Counted from the stretch's first letter, positions 1 to 8,779 are shown. The stretch: DNA of 15,979 bases from Bacillota bacterium (GCA_023435435.1 JAEYRW010000043.1:1-15979); one strand, 5' to 3'. Numbers and translations are program-made. The notes: generated by a model not told the origin, from the letters alone.

Positions 1-18
1 GCTTCCCGCATCGCAAAT

Positions 19-158
19 TCGGACCGGTCGGGGTTGGGCCCCCGACCGGTCCGACGGACAACATTGAATCTTTCCATCCAGTCTGGGCTTCCAAAAGGAC
101 ATTGGCCCTTGGAGGTTGGCTTGCCAAAGGCAAGCCAAGTCGCTTCGCCCACCTCTCC
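19..158 (-). repeat. Composite three-hairpin intergenic repeat, copy A (after fhs)
   Basis: Starts immediately after the fhs stop codon and is read in the same direction as the purine operon. In order along the minus strand it holds: a 10-bp perfect stem with a 3-base loop (arms 129-138 and 116-125); a second stem of about 8 bp including two G-U pairs (arms 106-113 and 90-97); a linker with ATGGAAA and TTGTCCGTCG; and a 15-bp perfect stem with a 6-base loop (arms 40-54 and 19-33). The linker and architecture match the copy after dapH (15796-15920), with about 37 of 50 aligned columns identical by eye over the second-stem arm and linker. No clear U-run follows any stem, so it is not a textbook intrinsic terminator. 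It could still act as a 3' end or transcript-stabilising element, or be a dispersed REP/MITE-like repeat. Confidence 0.75.
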
Positions 159-1820
159 TTAGAACAGCCCCGAAATCCTGCCGTCCCCATCGATGTCGAT
201 GAACTCGGCGGCGGGCACTTTGGGGAGTCCGGGCATGGTCATGATGTCGCCGGTGAGCGCCACCACAAAGCCGGCGCCGGCGGAAACGCGCAGGGCGCGC
301 ACGGTAATTTCGAAGTCCTCGGGCGCACCAAGTTTTTTGGGGTCGTCTGAGAAGCTGTACTGGGTCTTTGCGATGCACACGGGCAGCTTCCCGAAGCCGG
401 AATCGGCGAGCTTTTTCTCCATCCGCCTGGCGTCCGGGGCAAGGGCTACGCCGCGCGCGCCGTAGACCCGGGTGGCGATGGCCTGCAATTTATCGGAGAT
501 GGACAGCTCGGCCTCGTAGCAGAACCGGAAATCAGACGGCTCGTCGCAGAGCCTGACCACTTCCCGCGCCAAATCCACGCCGCCCTTGCCGCCCTCGGCC
601 CACACGCTTGAGACCACGGCCTTCACGCCCACCCCGGCACACGCGGCTTCGACAAACGAGAGTTCCTCGTCCGTGTCGTCCGGGAATCGGTTGACGGCCA
701 CGACGCAGTTGAGGCCAAATACGTCACGGATGTTCGCCACGTGGCGCGTGAGGTTGGGAATGCCGCGTTCGAGCTGCGCCATGGAAGAGAGCTTCGAATT
801 CTTCCTTCCCGCGCCGCCGTGGTGCCTAAGCGCGCGCACGGTGGCAACCACCACCACGGCGGCGGGCGCAAGTCCGGCCGCGCGGCACTTGATGTCCAGA
901 AACTTTTCCGCGCCGAGGTCCGCGCCGAAGCCTGCCTCGGTGATGGCATAATCGCCCAGCTTCAGCGCCATTTTGGTCGCCGTTACGGAATTGCAGCCGT
1001 GTGCGATGTTGGCGAACGGGCCGCCGTGCACCAACGCGGGCGTGCCCTCGAGGGTTTGGACGAGATTCGGCTTGATGGCGTCGCGCATGAGCGCGCACAT
1101 GGCGCCCGCCGCGTTGAGATCACCCGCCGTGACGGGATTCCCGTCATAGGCATAGCCGATGACAATCCGGGAAAACCGCTCCTTCATGTCGGAGAGGGAG
1201 CCCGAAAGGCAGAGAATCGCCATGACCTCGCTGGCAGCGGTGATGTCGAAGCCATCCTCCCGCGGGGTGCCGTCGGCATGCCCTCCAAGGCCCGAAACGA
1301 TGTTCCGGAGCTGGCGGTCATTCATGTCGACGCAGCGCCGCCAGCTGACGGCGCGAGGATCGATTTTCAGCGCATTCCCCTGCTGGATGTGGTTGTCGAT
1401 GAGCGCGGCAAGCAGGTTGTTGGCTGCCGCCACCGCGTGGAAGTCGCCGGTGAAGTGCAGGTTGATGTCCTCCATGGGCACCACCTGCGCCCAGCCGCCG
1501 CCCGCCGCGCCGCCCTTCATGCCGAAGACCGGGCCGAGGGACGGCTCCCGCAGCGCCACCACCACGTTTTTGCCGAGCCTGCGCATGCCGTCCGCGAGGC
1601 CGATGGTGGTGGTGGTCTTGCCCTCGCCCGCGGGCGTGGGGTTGATGGCCGTCACCAGTACGAGTTTTCCGTCAGCCGCGCCTGAATTCAGAATATCGAG
1701 GGGCAGCTTGGCCTTGTATCGTCCGTAAAGTTCGATCGCGTCGGGATCGACGCCCGCATCACGGGCGATGTCCGCGACGGGACGCATGGAAACCGACTGG
1801 GCGATCTCGATGTCCGTCAT
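159..1820 (-). CDS. fhs: Formate-tetrahydrofolate ligase (10-formyl-THF synthetase)
   Basis: 553 residues, the usual length. It joins formate to tetrahydrofolate using ATP, giving 10-formyl-THF in the cytoplasm. Visible marks are the N-terminal NPTPAGEGKTTTT phosphate-binding loop, the EPSLGPVFGMKGGAAGGG segment, RRCVDMNDRQLRN, and the family-typical C-terminus ending in GLF. The open frame continues 62 codons upstream, but that part lies inside purL and looks like a shadow. The ATG at 1818-1820 begins MTDIEIAQ and has an AAGGTG ribosome site overlapping the purL stop, so I chose it. Only 4 bases separate it from purL, so it is the last gene of the purine operon. Its product is the one-carbon donor for two enzymes encoded in the same operon (PurN and the AICAR transformylase). 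It may also serve acetogenic or formate metabolism, but nothing nearby supports that. Confidence 0.96.
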   Translation of the reverse strand: MTDIEIAQSVSMRPVADIARDAGVDPDAIELYGRYKAKLPLDILNSGAADGKLVLVTAINPTPAGEGKTTTTIGLADGMRRLGKNVVVALREPSLGPVFGMKGGAAGGGWAQVVPMEDINLHFTGDFHAVAAANNLLAALIDNHIQQGNALKIDPRAVSWRRCVDMNDRQLRNIVSGLGGHADGTPREDGFDITAASEVMAILCLSGSLSDMKERFSRIVIGYAYDGNPVTAGDLNAAGAMCALMRDAIKPNLVQTLEGTPALVHGGPFANIAHGCNSVTATKMALKLGDYAITEAGFGADLGAEKFLDIKCRAAGLAPAAVVVVATVRALRHHGGAGRKNSKLSSMAQLERGIPNLTRHVANIRDVFGLNCVVAVNRFPDDTDEELSFVEAACAGVGVKAVVSSVWAEGGKGGVDLAREVVRLCDEPSDFRFCYEAELSISDKLQAIATRVYGARGVALAPDARRMEKKLADSGFGKLPVCIAKTQYSFSDDPKKLGAPEDFEITVRALRVSAGAGFVVALTGDIMTMPGLPKVPAAEFIDIDGDGRISGLF

Positions 1821-1824
1821 TGAA

Positions 1825-4800
1825 TCACACCTTATTGAAGTAATCAACCGCCGCACGGAACAGACCGATGTCGTAGTCCCCCGGCACGTTTTTGTAGAGC
1901 CCCTTCCCCACGCGCTCCGAATGGCCCATCTTGCCGAACACGCGGCCGTCGGGCGAGGTGATGCCCTCGATTGCGTATGCCGAGCCGTTGGGATTGAAGC
2001 GCACATCGTCCGTGGGTTCGCCGTTCAAATCCACGTACTGGGTCGCGATCTGACCGTTTTTCGCCAACTGCGCAATCTCCGCGTCCGAGGCGAGGAAGCG
2101 TCCCTCACCGTGGGAAATCGGCACCGCGTACACAGAGCCAGGCGCCGCGTTTTTGAGCCACGGAGAAAGGTTCGAGGAAACGCGCGTCCGAACGATTTTC
2201 GACTGGTGCCGCCCGATGACGTTGTAGGTGAGCGTCGGGGCATCCGCGTCCGCGTCGACGATTTTCCCGTACGGCACAAGGCCAAGCTTCACCAGCGCCT
2301 GGAAGCCGTTGCACACACCCAGCATCAGCCCGTCCCGGGCGTCGAGGAGGTCCGTCACCGCGTCGCGAATGACATCGTTCCGGAAAAACGCGGTAATGAG
2401 CTTGGCGGAGCCGTCGGGCTCGTCGCCGCCCGAAAAGCCGCCGGGGATGAAGATTGCCTGCGCGTCCCGGATGGAGGATGCAAACCTGGAAATCGAGTCC
2501 GCCACCGCCGAACTGGTCAGGTTATTGATGCAGACGAGCACCGGAACCGCGCCCGCCTCCCGCACCGCCTTGGCGGAATCGTACTCACAGTTGGTGCCGG
2601 GGAACACGGGAATGAGCACCCTGGGCCGCGCGATTTTCACCGCGGGCGCGACCCGGGCCTTCGCGTCGAAGGAAAACTTTCTCATCTTTTCGCCCTTTGT
2701 GGGGACGTTGCACGCGAAAACGGATTCCAGCTTATTTTCGTACATTTGGAGAAGCTTGTCAAGGGCGATCTCCTCGCCCATGAAAGAAAACGCCGCTTTT
2801 TCCGTCGTCCGGCCGATGGTGATGCCTTCCGCCGCGTCATCCGCAAGCTCCACCACAAACGCGCCGTAGTTGTACTGAAACAGCGTCGCCATATTGCAAT
2901 CGAAGGCGAAGCCGAGATTGTTTCCGAGCGCCATCTTGAAGACCGCCTCGGCGCAGCCGCCCATGCCGGGCGTATGGGCCGCGACGATTTTGCCCGCGCG
3001 CATGAGGTTCGTCACCCGGGCAAATGTCCCTTTCAGCGATTCCACGTCCGGCAGGCCCGTGTGGGATATTTCCGGTGCGATGAGCGCCACCCGGTGGCCC
3101 GGGGCCTTGAACTCGTTTGAAACGATGTTTTTGATCTCATCGGTGGTCACCGCGAAGGAAACCAGGGTCGGCGGCACGTCGAGGCTTTCGAACGTTCCGC
3201 TCATGGAGTCCTTGCCGCCGATGGCCGCGACGCCAAGATCCATCTGCGCCCGGAACGCGCCCAGAAGCGCCGACAACGGCTGTCCCCAGCGGCGCGGCGC
3301 GCGGCCGGGCTTGGGGAAATACTCCTGGAACGTAAGGTACACGTCCTCAAACGACGCGCCCGCCGCCACGAGCTTTGAAACCGACTCCACCACCGCAAGG
3401 TACGCGCCATGGTAGGGGCTCTTTTCCGAAACAAAGGGGTTGAAGCCCCAAGCCATCACCGAACACGCGCCTGTGTCGCCCTTTTCCACGGAAACCTTCT
3501 GCGCCATGACCTGATTGGGGGTGAGCTGGCGCTTTCCGCCGAAGGGCATGAGCACCGTACCCGCGCCGATGGTGGAGTCAAACCGCTCGGACAGCCCGCG
3601 CTTGGAGCATACGTTGAGGTCCGAAACCAGTTCCTCCATGCCGCGGCGGAAGTCGGCGGGCAGCTTTTTGCCATATGCCTCGGGCTTCGCGGCCTCGATT
3701 TTCACATGCTTTTCCGCGCCGTTGGAATTGAGGAATTCCCGGGAAACGTCCACGATGGTTTTCCCGCCGAAGCGCATCACGAGGCGCGGGCTCTCCGTCA
3801 CCCGCGCAACCAACGTCGCCTCCAGATTCTCCGCCGCCGCGCGGGCGAGAAACGCATCCGCGTCTTCCGGCGCGACCACCACCGCCATGCGCTCCTGGGA
3901 CTCGCTGATGGCAAGCTCGGTACCCGTAAGACCCTCATACTTTTTTGGCACCCTGTCGAGGTCGATTTCAAGGCCGTCGGCAAGCTCGCCGATGGCCACC
4001 GACACGCCGCCCGCGCCGAAGTCATTGCACCTCTTGATAAGCCTGGCCGCCTCAGGATCGCGGAACAGCCTCTGGAGCTTTCTTTCTTCCGGGGCGTTGC
4101 CCTTCTGCACTTCCGCGCCGCAGCTTTCCAGGGACTGGAGGGTGTGCGATTTGGACGAGCCCGTCGCCCCGCCGCAGCCGTCCCGGCCCGTGCGCCCGCC
4201 CAGCAGAATGACCACGTCGCCGGGGACGGGCGTTTCCCGCACCACGTTTTCCGCCGGGGCAGCCGCCACCACCGCGCCGATCTCGAGGCGCTTGGCCGCG
4301 TAGCCGTCGTGGTAGATTTCATCCACCTGCCCGGTGGCCAGACCGATCTGGTTGCCGTAGGACGAATAGCCCGCCGCCGCCGTGGCGGTGAGCTTTCGCT
4401 GAGGAAGCTTGCCGGGCATTGTTTCCGAAACGGGCTTCAGCGGATTCGCCGCGCCCGTCACGCGCATGGCGCCGTAGACGTAGGCGCGCCCGGAGAGCGG
4501 GTCGCGGATGGCCCCGCCGATGCAGGTGGCCGCGCCGCCGAAGGGCTCGATTTCGGTCGGGTGGTTGTGGGTCTCGTTTTTGAACAGCAGCAACCAGTCC
4601 TGGGGCTTTCCGTCTACGTCGATTTTCATCTTCACCGTGCAGGCGTTGATTTCCTCGGATTCATCGAGCTTTTCGAGCATGCCCCGCTTTTTGAGCACCC
4701 GCGCCGCGACGGTGGCGAGGTCCATGAGGTTCACGGGCTTTTGTCCGCGCCCGACCTCCTCCCGTGCCCGGAGATACTCCTCGTAGGCGGCGGCGAGCAT

Positions 4801-5520
4801 GGGGTCCTCAAACGTGACGGAATCGACGGTGGTTAAAAATGTGGTGTGGCGGCAATGATCCGACCAGTAGGTGTCGAGCATGCGGATTTCGGTCACGGTC
4901 GGGTCGCGCCGTTCGGAGATGAAATACGCCTGGCAGAAGGCGATGTCGTCGAGATCCATGGCAAGGGCATACGCGTCAATGAAATCTCCGAGTCCCGCGC
5001 GGTCAAGCTTCGTAAAACCGGCCAAAGTCTCCACATCGCCGGGCGCGTCGAAGTCCATCTTAAGGGTTTGAAACCGGTCGAGGGTCGCGAGCCGTGCCTC
5101 GACGGGGTTCACCACGTACTTTTTGACGCGCTCGATTTCCTCCGCCGAAAGCGCGCCCGCCAGAGCGTACACCCGGGCGGTGCGGACGGCGGGGCGTTCG
5201 CCCCGGGAGATGATCTGGATTGACTGGGCGGCGGAATCCGCCCGCTGGTCGAACTGGCCGGGGAGATACTCCACGGCGAAGACCGCGGCGCCGGGCATTT
5301 GGGGCAGATGCTCCGTGGCGAGGTCGAGCTGGGGCTCCGCGAAGACCGTCTGAACCGCGCGGCGGAACAGCTCCTTCTCGATGCCCTCCACGTCGTAGCG
5401 GTTGAACAACCGGACGTCCGTCAGCGCCTCGATTCCCAGGAACTCCCGGGCGTCGTTCAGCAGCGCCGCGGCCTCGTTGGCAAGCCCCGGCTTCTTTTCC
5501 ACATAAATCCTGTAAACCAT
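1825..5520 (-). CDS. purL: Phosphoribosylformylglycinamidine synthase, single-chain (clade II)
   Basis: 1231 residues. Converts FGAR, glutamine and ATP to FGAM, the fourth step of IMP synthesis. It is the large fused form rather than the PurS/PurQ/small-PurL complex of many Firmicutes; the length and sequence fit the clostridial clade-II type. Order: an N-terminal PurS-like region (about 1-190), a linker with DTYWSDHCRHTTF (about 217-229), the synthetase core with KNETHNHPTEIEPFGGAATC (about 314-333), and a C-terminal glutaminase. In the glutaminase, the nucleophile cysteine is in GVCNGFQ (about C1070) and the His/Glu pair is in GHSER (about H1200, E1202). The start ATG shares its A with the purD stop (TGATG). 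No strong ribosome site is visible, so translation is probably coupled to purD. Confidence 0.97.
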   Translation of the reverse strand: MVYRIYVEKKPGLANEAAALLNDAREFLGIEALTDVRLFNRYDVEGIEKELFRRAVQTVFAEPQLDLATEHLPQMPGAAVFAVEYLPGQFDQRADSAAQSIQIISRGERPAVRTARVYALAGALSAEEIERVKKYVVNPVEARLATLDRFQTLKMDFDAPGDVETLAGFTKLDRAGLGDFIDAYALAMDLDDIAFCQAYFISERRDPTVTEIRMLDTYWSDHCRHTTFLTTVDSVTFEDPMLAAAYEEYLRAREEVGRGQKPVNLMDLATVAARVLKKRGMLEKLDESEEINACTVKMKIDVDGKPQDWLLLFKNETHNHPTEIEPFGGAATCIGGAIRDPLSGRAYVYGAMRVTGAANPLKPVSETMPGKLPQRKLTATAAAGYSSYGNQIGLATGQVDEIYHDGYAAKRLEIGAVVAAAPAENVVRETPVPGDVVILLGGRTGRDGCGGATGSSKSHTLQSLESCGAEVQKGNAPEERKLQRLFRDPEAARLIKRCNDFGAGGVSVAIGELADGLEIDLDRVPKKYEGLTGTELAISESQERMAVVVAPEDADAFLARAAAENLEATLVARVTESPRLVMRFGGKTIVDVSREFLNSNGAEKHVKIEAAKPEAYGKKLPADFRRGMEELVSDLNVCSKRGLSERFDSTIGAGTVLMPFGGKRQLTPNQVMAQKVSVEKGDTGACSVMAWGFNPFVSEKSPYHGAYLAVVESVSKLVAAGASFEDVYLTFQEYFPKPGRAPRRWGQPLSALLGAFRAQMDLGVAAIGGKDSMSGTFESLDVPPTLVSFAVTTDEIKNIVSNEFKAPGHRVALIAPEISHTGLPDVESLKGTFARVTNLMRAGKIVAAHTPGMGGCAEAVFKMALGNNLGFAFDCNMATLFQYNYGAFVVELADDAAEGITIGRTTEKAAFSFMGEEIALDKLLQMYENKLESVFACNVPTKGEKMRKFSFDAKARVAPAVKIARPRVLIPVFPGTNCEYDSAKAVREAGAVPVLVCINNLTSSAVADSISRFASSIRDAQAIFIPGGFSGGDEPDGSAKLITAFFRNDVIRDAVTDLLDARDGLMLGVCNGFQALVKLGLVPYGKIVDADADAPTLTYNVIGRHQSKIVRTRVSSNLSPWLKNAAPGSVYAVPISHGEGRFLASDAEIAQLAKNGQIATQYVDLNGEPTDDVRFNPNGSAYAIEGITSPDGRVFGKMGHSERVGKGLYKNVPGDYDIGLFRAAVDYFNKV

Positions 5521-6791
5521 CAGACCACCGCCTTCATCGCGCGCGCGCCGATGTCGCGCCGCATGGTTCCGTTGTCGAATTTGACCCGGTCCGCGAGGGC
5601 ATATGCCCCCGCGATGGCCGCCTCGAGGGTATCGTCCGTGGCGGTGAGGCCAACCACGCGACCGCCCGCGCTCATGAGGGCGCCGTCCGTCCGTTTCGCG
5701 CCCGCCACATAGACAAATTCATTTTCCCCCGCCTCGGGAAGCGCAATGGGAACGCCGCTTTGATACTTTTCGGGATAGCCCCTGGAGGCGATCACCACGC
5801 AGCAGGCGAACCTGTCCTTGGCGAACTTGACCTCGATTTCAGAGAGCCGGCCCTCGGCGGTCAAGCGCATGACGGTCAGGAGGTCCGATTCCATGAGGGG
5901 CAGAACCACCTGGGTCTCCGGGTCGCCGAAGCGGCAGTTGTACTCGATGACCTTTGGACCGTCCTTTGTAAGCATGAGCCCGAAGTAGAGGCAGCCGCGG
6001 AATTCGCGGCCCTCTTTTTTCATGGCGCGGATGGTGGGCAGAAATATCCTGTCCATGCAGTCCGCGGCAATTTTGTCCGTGTAGTACGGGTTCGGCGCGA
6101 CGGCGCCCATGCCGCCGGTGTTGAGCCCCCGGTCGCCGTCCAGCGCGCGCTTGTGGTCCATGGAAGAGACCATGGGAACGACCACGCTTCCGTCGGTAAA
6201 CGCCAGCACCGAGACCTCCGGCCCCTCGAGGAATTCCTCCACCACGATCTTCGCGCCCGACGCCCCGAACGCGCCGCCCTCCAGCATGGAGGCCGCGGCC
6301 TTGACGGCGTCCGCCCGGGTTTCGCAAATGAGAACCCCCTTGCCCAGCGCCAACCCGTCCGCCTTGACGACCACGGGCGCGGGCACGCTTTCAATGTAGG
6401 CGGCCGCCGCCGGGAGGTCCGTAAACGTCTCGGACGCGGCGGTGGGAATGCCGTACTTTTTCATCAGGTCCTTGGAAAACGCCTTGCTGCCCTCGATGAC
6501 GGCCGCCGCCTTGTTGGGGCCGAAGCACGGGACGCCGATTTCGGTGAGCGCGTCCACGCAGCCCAGCACCAGGGGATCGTCCGGCGCGACCACGGCAAAG
6601 TCCACGGGGTTGTTTTGGGCAAACGCCACGATGCCCGGGATGTCCGTGGCCTTCACATTTACACAGGCGGCGTGTTTGGCGATGCCGCCGTTCCCCGGCA
6701 GTGCGTAGATTTTTTCGATTTCCCCGTTTTTCCGGAGCGCCTGTATGATGGCGTGCTCGCGCCCGCCGCCCCCCACGACCATTACGTTCAT
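5520..6791 (-). CDS. purD: Phosphoribosylamine-glycine ligase (GAR synthetase)
   Basis: 423 residues, normal length. Joins phosphoribosylamine and glycine with ATP to make GAR, the second purine step. The N-terminus MNVMVVGGGGREHA is the family signature. The ATP-grasp region carries KADGLALGKGV (about 152-162), NTGGMGAVAPNPYY and the metal/ATP-binding segment CRFGDPETQ. A strong ribosome site (AAGGAGGAGG) sits 6 bases before the ATG at 6789-6791, so the start is secure. It is separated from the upstream transformylase gene by 73 bases holding a stem-loop, the widest gap in the operon. It overlaps purL by one base. Confidence 0.97.
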   Translation of the reverse strand: MNVMVVGGGGREHAIIQALRKNGEIEKIYALPGNGGIAKHAACVNVKATDIPGIVAFAQNNPVDFAVVAPDDPLVLGCVDALTEIGVPCFGPNKAAAVIEGSKAFSKDLMKKYGIPTAASETFTDLPAAAAYIESVPAPVVVKADGLALGKGVLICETRADAVKAAASMLEGGAFGASGAKIVVEEFLEGPEVSVLAFTDGSVVVPMVSSMDHKRALDGDRGLNTGGMGAVAPNPYYTDKIAADCMDRIFLPTIRAMKKEGREFRGCLYFGLMLTKDGPKVIEYNCRFGDPETQVVLPLMESDLLTVMRLTAEGRLSEIEVKFAKDRFACCVVIASRGYPEKYQSGVPIALPEAGENEFVYVAGAKRTDGALMSAGGRVVGLTATDDTLEAAIAGAYALADRVKFDNGTMRRDIGARAMKAVV

Positions 6792-6806
6792 TTTGGCCTC
6801 CTCCTT

Positions 6807-6850
6807 GCCGTCAAAAGCGGCAAAAGTCCATTCCTTTTCGGGAAATGGAC
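6807..6850 (-). promoter_or_regulatory. Intra-operon stem-loops between AICAR transformylase gene and purD
   Basis: Arms 6826-6834 and 6841-6850 form a 9-bp stem with one bulged A and a 6-base loop. On the minus strand it is followed at once by TTTT and then a small GCCG/CGGC stem (6807-6810 with 6818-6821) just before the purD ribosome site. A short T-run after a stem could give partial termination, or the stem could mark an RNA processing or stability point. It is weak compared with a full intrinsic terminator. Confidence 0.45.
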
Positions 6851-6864
6851 GTTTGTCATTTGAA

Positions 6865-8049
6865 TCAGTGGTGGAATAATCTCATTCCGGTGAACGCCAT
6901 CGCGATGCCGAACCGGTCGCATGCCTCGATGACGTTGTCGTCGCGCACCGACCCGCCCGGCTCGGCGATGTAGGAAACGCCGCTCCTGTGCGCGCGCTCG
7001 ATGTTGTCGCCGAAGGGGAAGAACGCGTCGCTGCCCAGGGAGACGCCGGTGATCTCCGAGAGGAATTCCTTCTTCTCCTCCCGGGTGAATGCCGTGGGCC
7101 TTTCTGTGAAAAATTCCTGCCAACGGCCGTCGTCCAGCACGTCCTCGGGGGTATCACCCAGGTACATGTCAATGGCGTTGTCGCGCTCGGGGCGTCCGAG
7201 CTTGGGAAGGAAGGGAAGATTCAGGACGCGCGCAGACTGGCGAAGGTGCCAGAAGTCGGCCTTGCCGCCCGCCAGCCGCGTGCAGTGGATGCGCGACTGC
7301 TGTCCCGCGCCCACGCCGATGGCCTGTCCGTCCACGGCGTAGCACACCGAATTGGACTGGGTGTACTTGAGGGTGATGAGGGAAATGATGAGGTCGCGCG
7401 CCGCGGAGGCGGGAATCTCCTTTTTCGCGGTCACGACGTTCTTGAGAAGCGCTTCGTCGATTTTAAATTCATTTCGGCCCTGCTCGAACGTCACGCCGTA
7501 GACCTCCTTGGTCTCCACGGGCGCCGGCGCGTAGTCCGGGTCGATTTTCACGACGTTGTAGCCACCGTTTTTCTTGCCGGAGAGGATTTCAAGTGCCTTT
7601 TTCGAGTACGCGGGGGCGATGACGCCGTCCGACACCTCGCGCTTAATGAGCCGGGCGGTGACCTCGTCGCATTCCTCGGAAAGGGCGATCCAGTCGCCGA
7701 AGGAGGACATGCGGTCGGTGCCCCGTGCCCGGGCGTAGGCGCAGGCCAGGGGTGAATCGTCCAGACCCTTCACGTCGTCCACGAACGACGCCTTTTTAAG
7801 CGCGTCCGAAAGCGGAAGGCCCACCGCCGCCGAGGTAGGGCTCACATGCTTGAAGGAGGTGGCGGCGGGCATGCCCAGCGCCGCTTTCAGCTCCTTCACG
7901 AGCTGATAGCTGTTGAACGCGTCGAGAAAGTTGATGTAGCCCGGACGGCCCGAGAGGATTTCCACCGGGAGATCGCTTCCGTCCCGCATGAAAATGCGCG
8001 CGGGCTTCTGATTGGGGTTGCAGCCGTACTTGAGCTCAAAATCCTTCAT
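6865..8049 (-). CDS. purH: AICAR transformylase, stand-alone (PurH C-terminal type, sometimes called PurV)
   Basis: 394 residues. Transfers the formyl group of 10-formyl-THF to AICAR, giving FAICAR, the ninth step of IMP synthesis. Bifunctional PurH is about 510-590 residues and adds an N-terminal cyclohydrolase; that domain is absent here and a PurO-type cyclohydrolase is encoded just upstream. Catalytic Lys-His are visible in SFKHVSP (K67, H68). Other conserved blocks are KYTQSNSVCYA, GAGQQSRIHCTRLAG, SDAFFPFGDN and the C-terminal LRLFHH. As I recall, these blocks are closer to the C-terminal half of the vertebrate enzyme ATIC than to E. coli PurH. The start has an AAGGAG site 7 bases upstream. 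It follows purO by 10 bases. Confidence 0.95.
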   Translation of the reverse strand: MKDFELKYGCNPNQKPARIFMRDGSDLPVEILSGRPGYINFLDAFNSYQLVKELKAALGMPAATSFKHVSPTSAAVGLPLSDALKKASFVDDVKGLDDSPLACAYARARGTDRMSSFGDWIALSEECDEVTARLIKREVSDGVIAPAYSKKALEILSGKKNGGYNVVKIDPDYAPAPVETKEVYGVTFEQGRNEFKIDEALLKNVVTAKKEIPASAARDLIISLITLKYTQSNSVCYAVDGQAIGVGAGQQSRIHCTRLAGGKADFWHLRQSARVLNLPFLPKLGRPERDNAIDMYLGDTPEDVLDDGRWQEFFTERPTAFTREEKKEFLSEITGVSLGSDAFFPFGDNIERAHRSGVSYIAEPGGSVRDDNVIEACDRFGIAMAFTGMRLFHH

Positions 8050-8059
8050 CTCTGACTCC

Positions 8060-8779
8060 TTACTGGTTGCGGTTGATGACGCGCGCTTCCGAGGCCCCGG
8101 TTTTGAGGTCGATCATGCGCGTGTACAGCGAGACGCGGTTGTTTTTGTCGAGGTTTTCCCAGATGGAATCCGTCCATTCGCCCAGGCCGTCGGGCACGGA
8201 AACCCGTTCCGGCTCGCCGATGAAGGAGGGGATGGGGTCGCCGTCCGTCACATAGGTGTGGAGAAAATGCCCCACGCCCGCCAGCGCCGGATAGGCGAAG
8301 TTCTGCCGGAGGCAGGCCGTTCCCGCCGGGTCGGCGGATTTCAGAATGTTCATTTGATAGGAAAAATCGCCGCCCGCGAACGTGAGCATGCCGCTCACCC
8401 GGGGCGTGAAGTTGGGTTTGTCGGGCTCGAATTCCCGGGTGTCCAGCGCGGCGGCAAATGTGCTTCCCATGTTGAGGAAGTCCCACACCGTGTCCGTCTG
8501 GTCGCCGTTTGTGACAATCAAATTGTTTTCGTGCCGGCGGACGGGGGAATAGATGATGAGGGAGGGGTCCGCAAGCTTGGCGGGGTCGAAGGGATGGATG
8601 ATGATGCCGTCCTTTGTCTCGACGAACACACGGTTGCGGCTGTTCTCGCTCCTGCCCATGATGAAGTAGGCAACCGCCGCCTTTTTGCCGTTTCCGGTCT
8701 TGCCGATGACGATGCCGCGCCCGGCGTAGGGATTGCCCGCGAGCAGCTGTGCCAGGGGCTTTGACTCATACACGTTCAT
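8060..8779 (-). CDS. purO: IMP cyclohydrolase, PurO family
   Basis: 239 residues. Closes FAICAR to IMP, the last step of the pathway. This is the PurO fold first known from archaea, unrelated in sequence to the N-terminal domain of PurH. Visible marks: YAGRGIVIGKT near the N-terminus (18-28), YFIMGRSENSRNR (38-50), NGDQTDTVWDF (91-101) and EPDKPNFTPRVSG (118-130). It overlaps the end of purN by 14 bases but has its own AAAGGAG ribosome site, which supports this start. Its position beside a transformylase lacking a cyclohydrolase domain is strong contextual support. Confidence 0.93.
   Translation of the reverse strand: MNVYESKPLAQLLAGNPYAGRGIVIGKTGNGKKAAVAYFIMGRSENSRNRVFVETKDGIIIHPFDPAKLADPSLIIYSPVRRHENNLIVTNGDQTDTVWDFLNMGSTFAAALDTREFEPDKPNFTPRVSGMLTFAGGDFSYQMNILKSADPAGTACLRQNFAYPALAGVGHFLHTYVTDGDPIPSFIGEPERVSVPDGLGEWTDSIWENLDKNNRVSLYTRMIDLKTGASEARVINRNQ

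Noticed and set aside
1821..2006. 62-residue N-terminal extension of fhs
   Set aside because: It lies wholly within the purL end in another frame, has low-complexity sequence, and the internal ATG has a ribosome site and the normal start of the family.
3409..4836. Long plus-strand open frame (475 codons), with another at 1768-3120, both opposite purL
   Set aside because: The minus-strand frame is an unambiguous PurL. The opposing frames are low-complexity, rich in R, H, G and A, as expected from GC-rich antisense DNA, with no recognisable domain.
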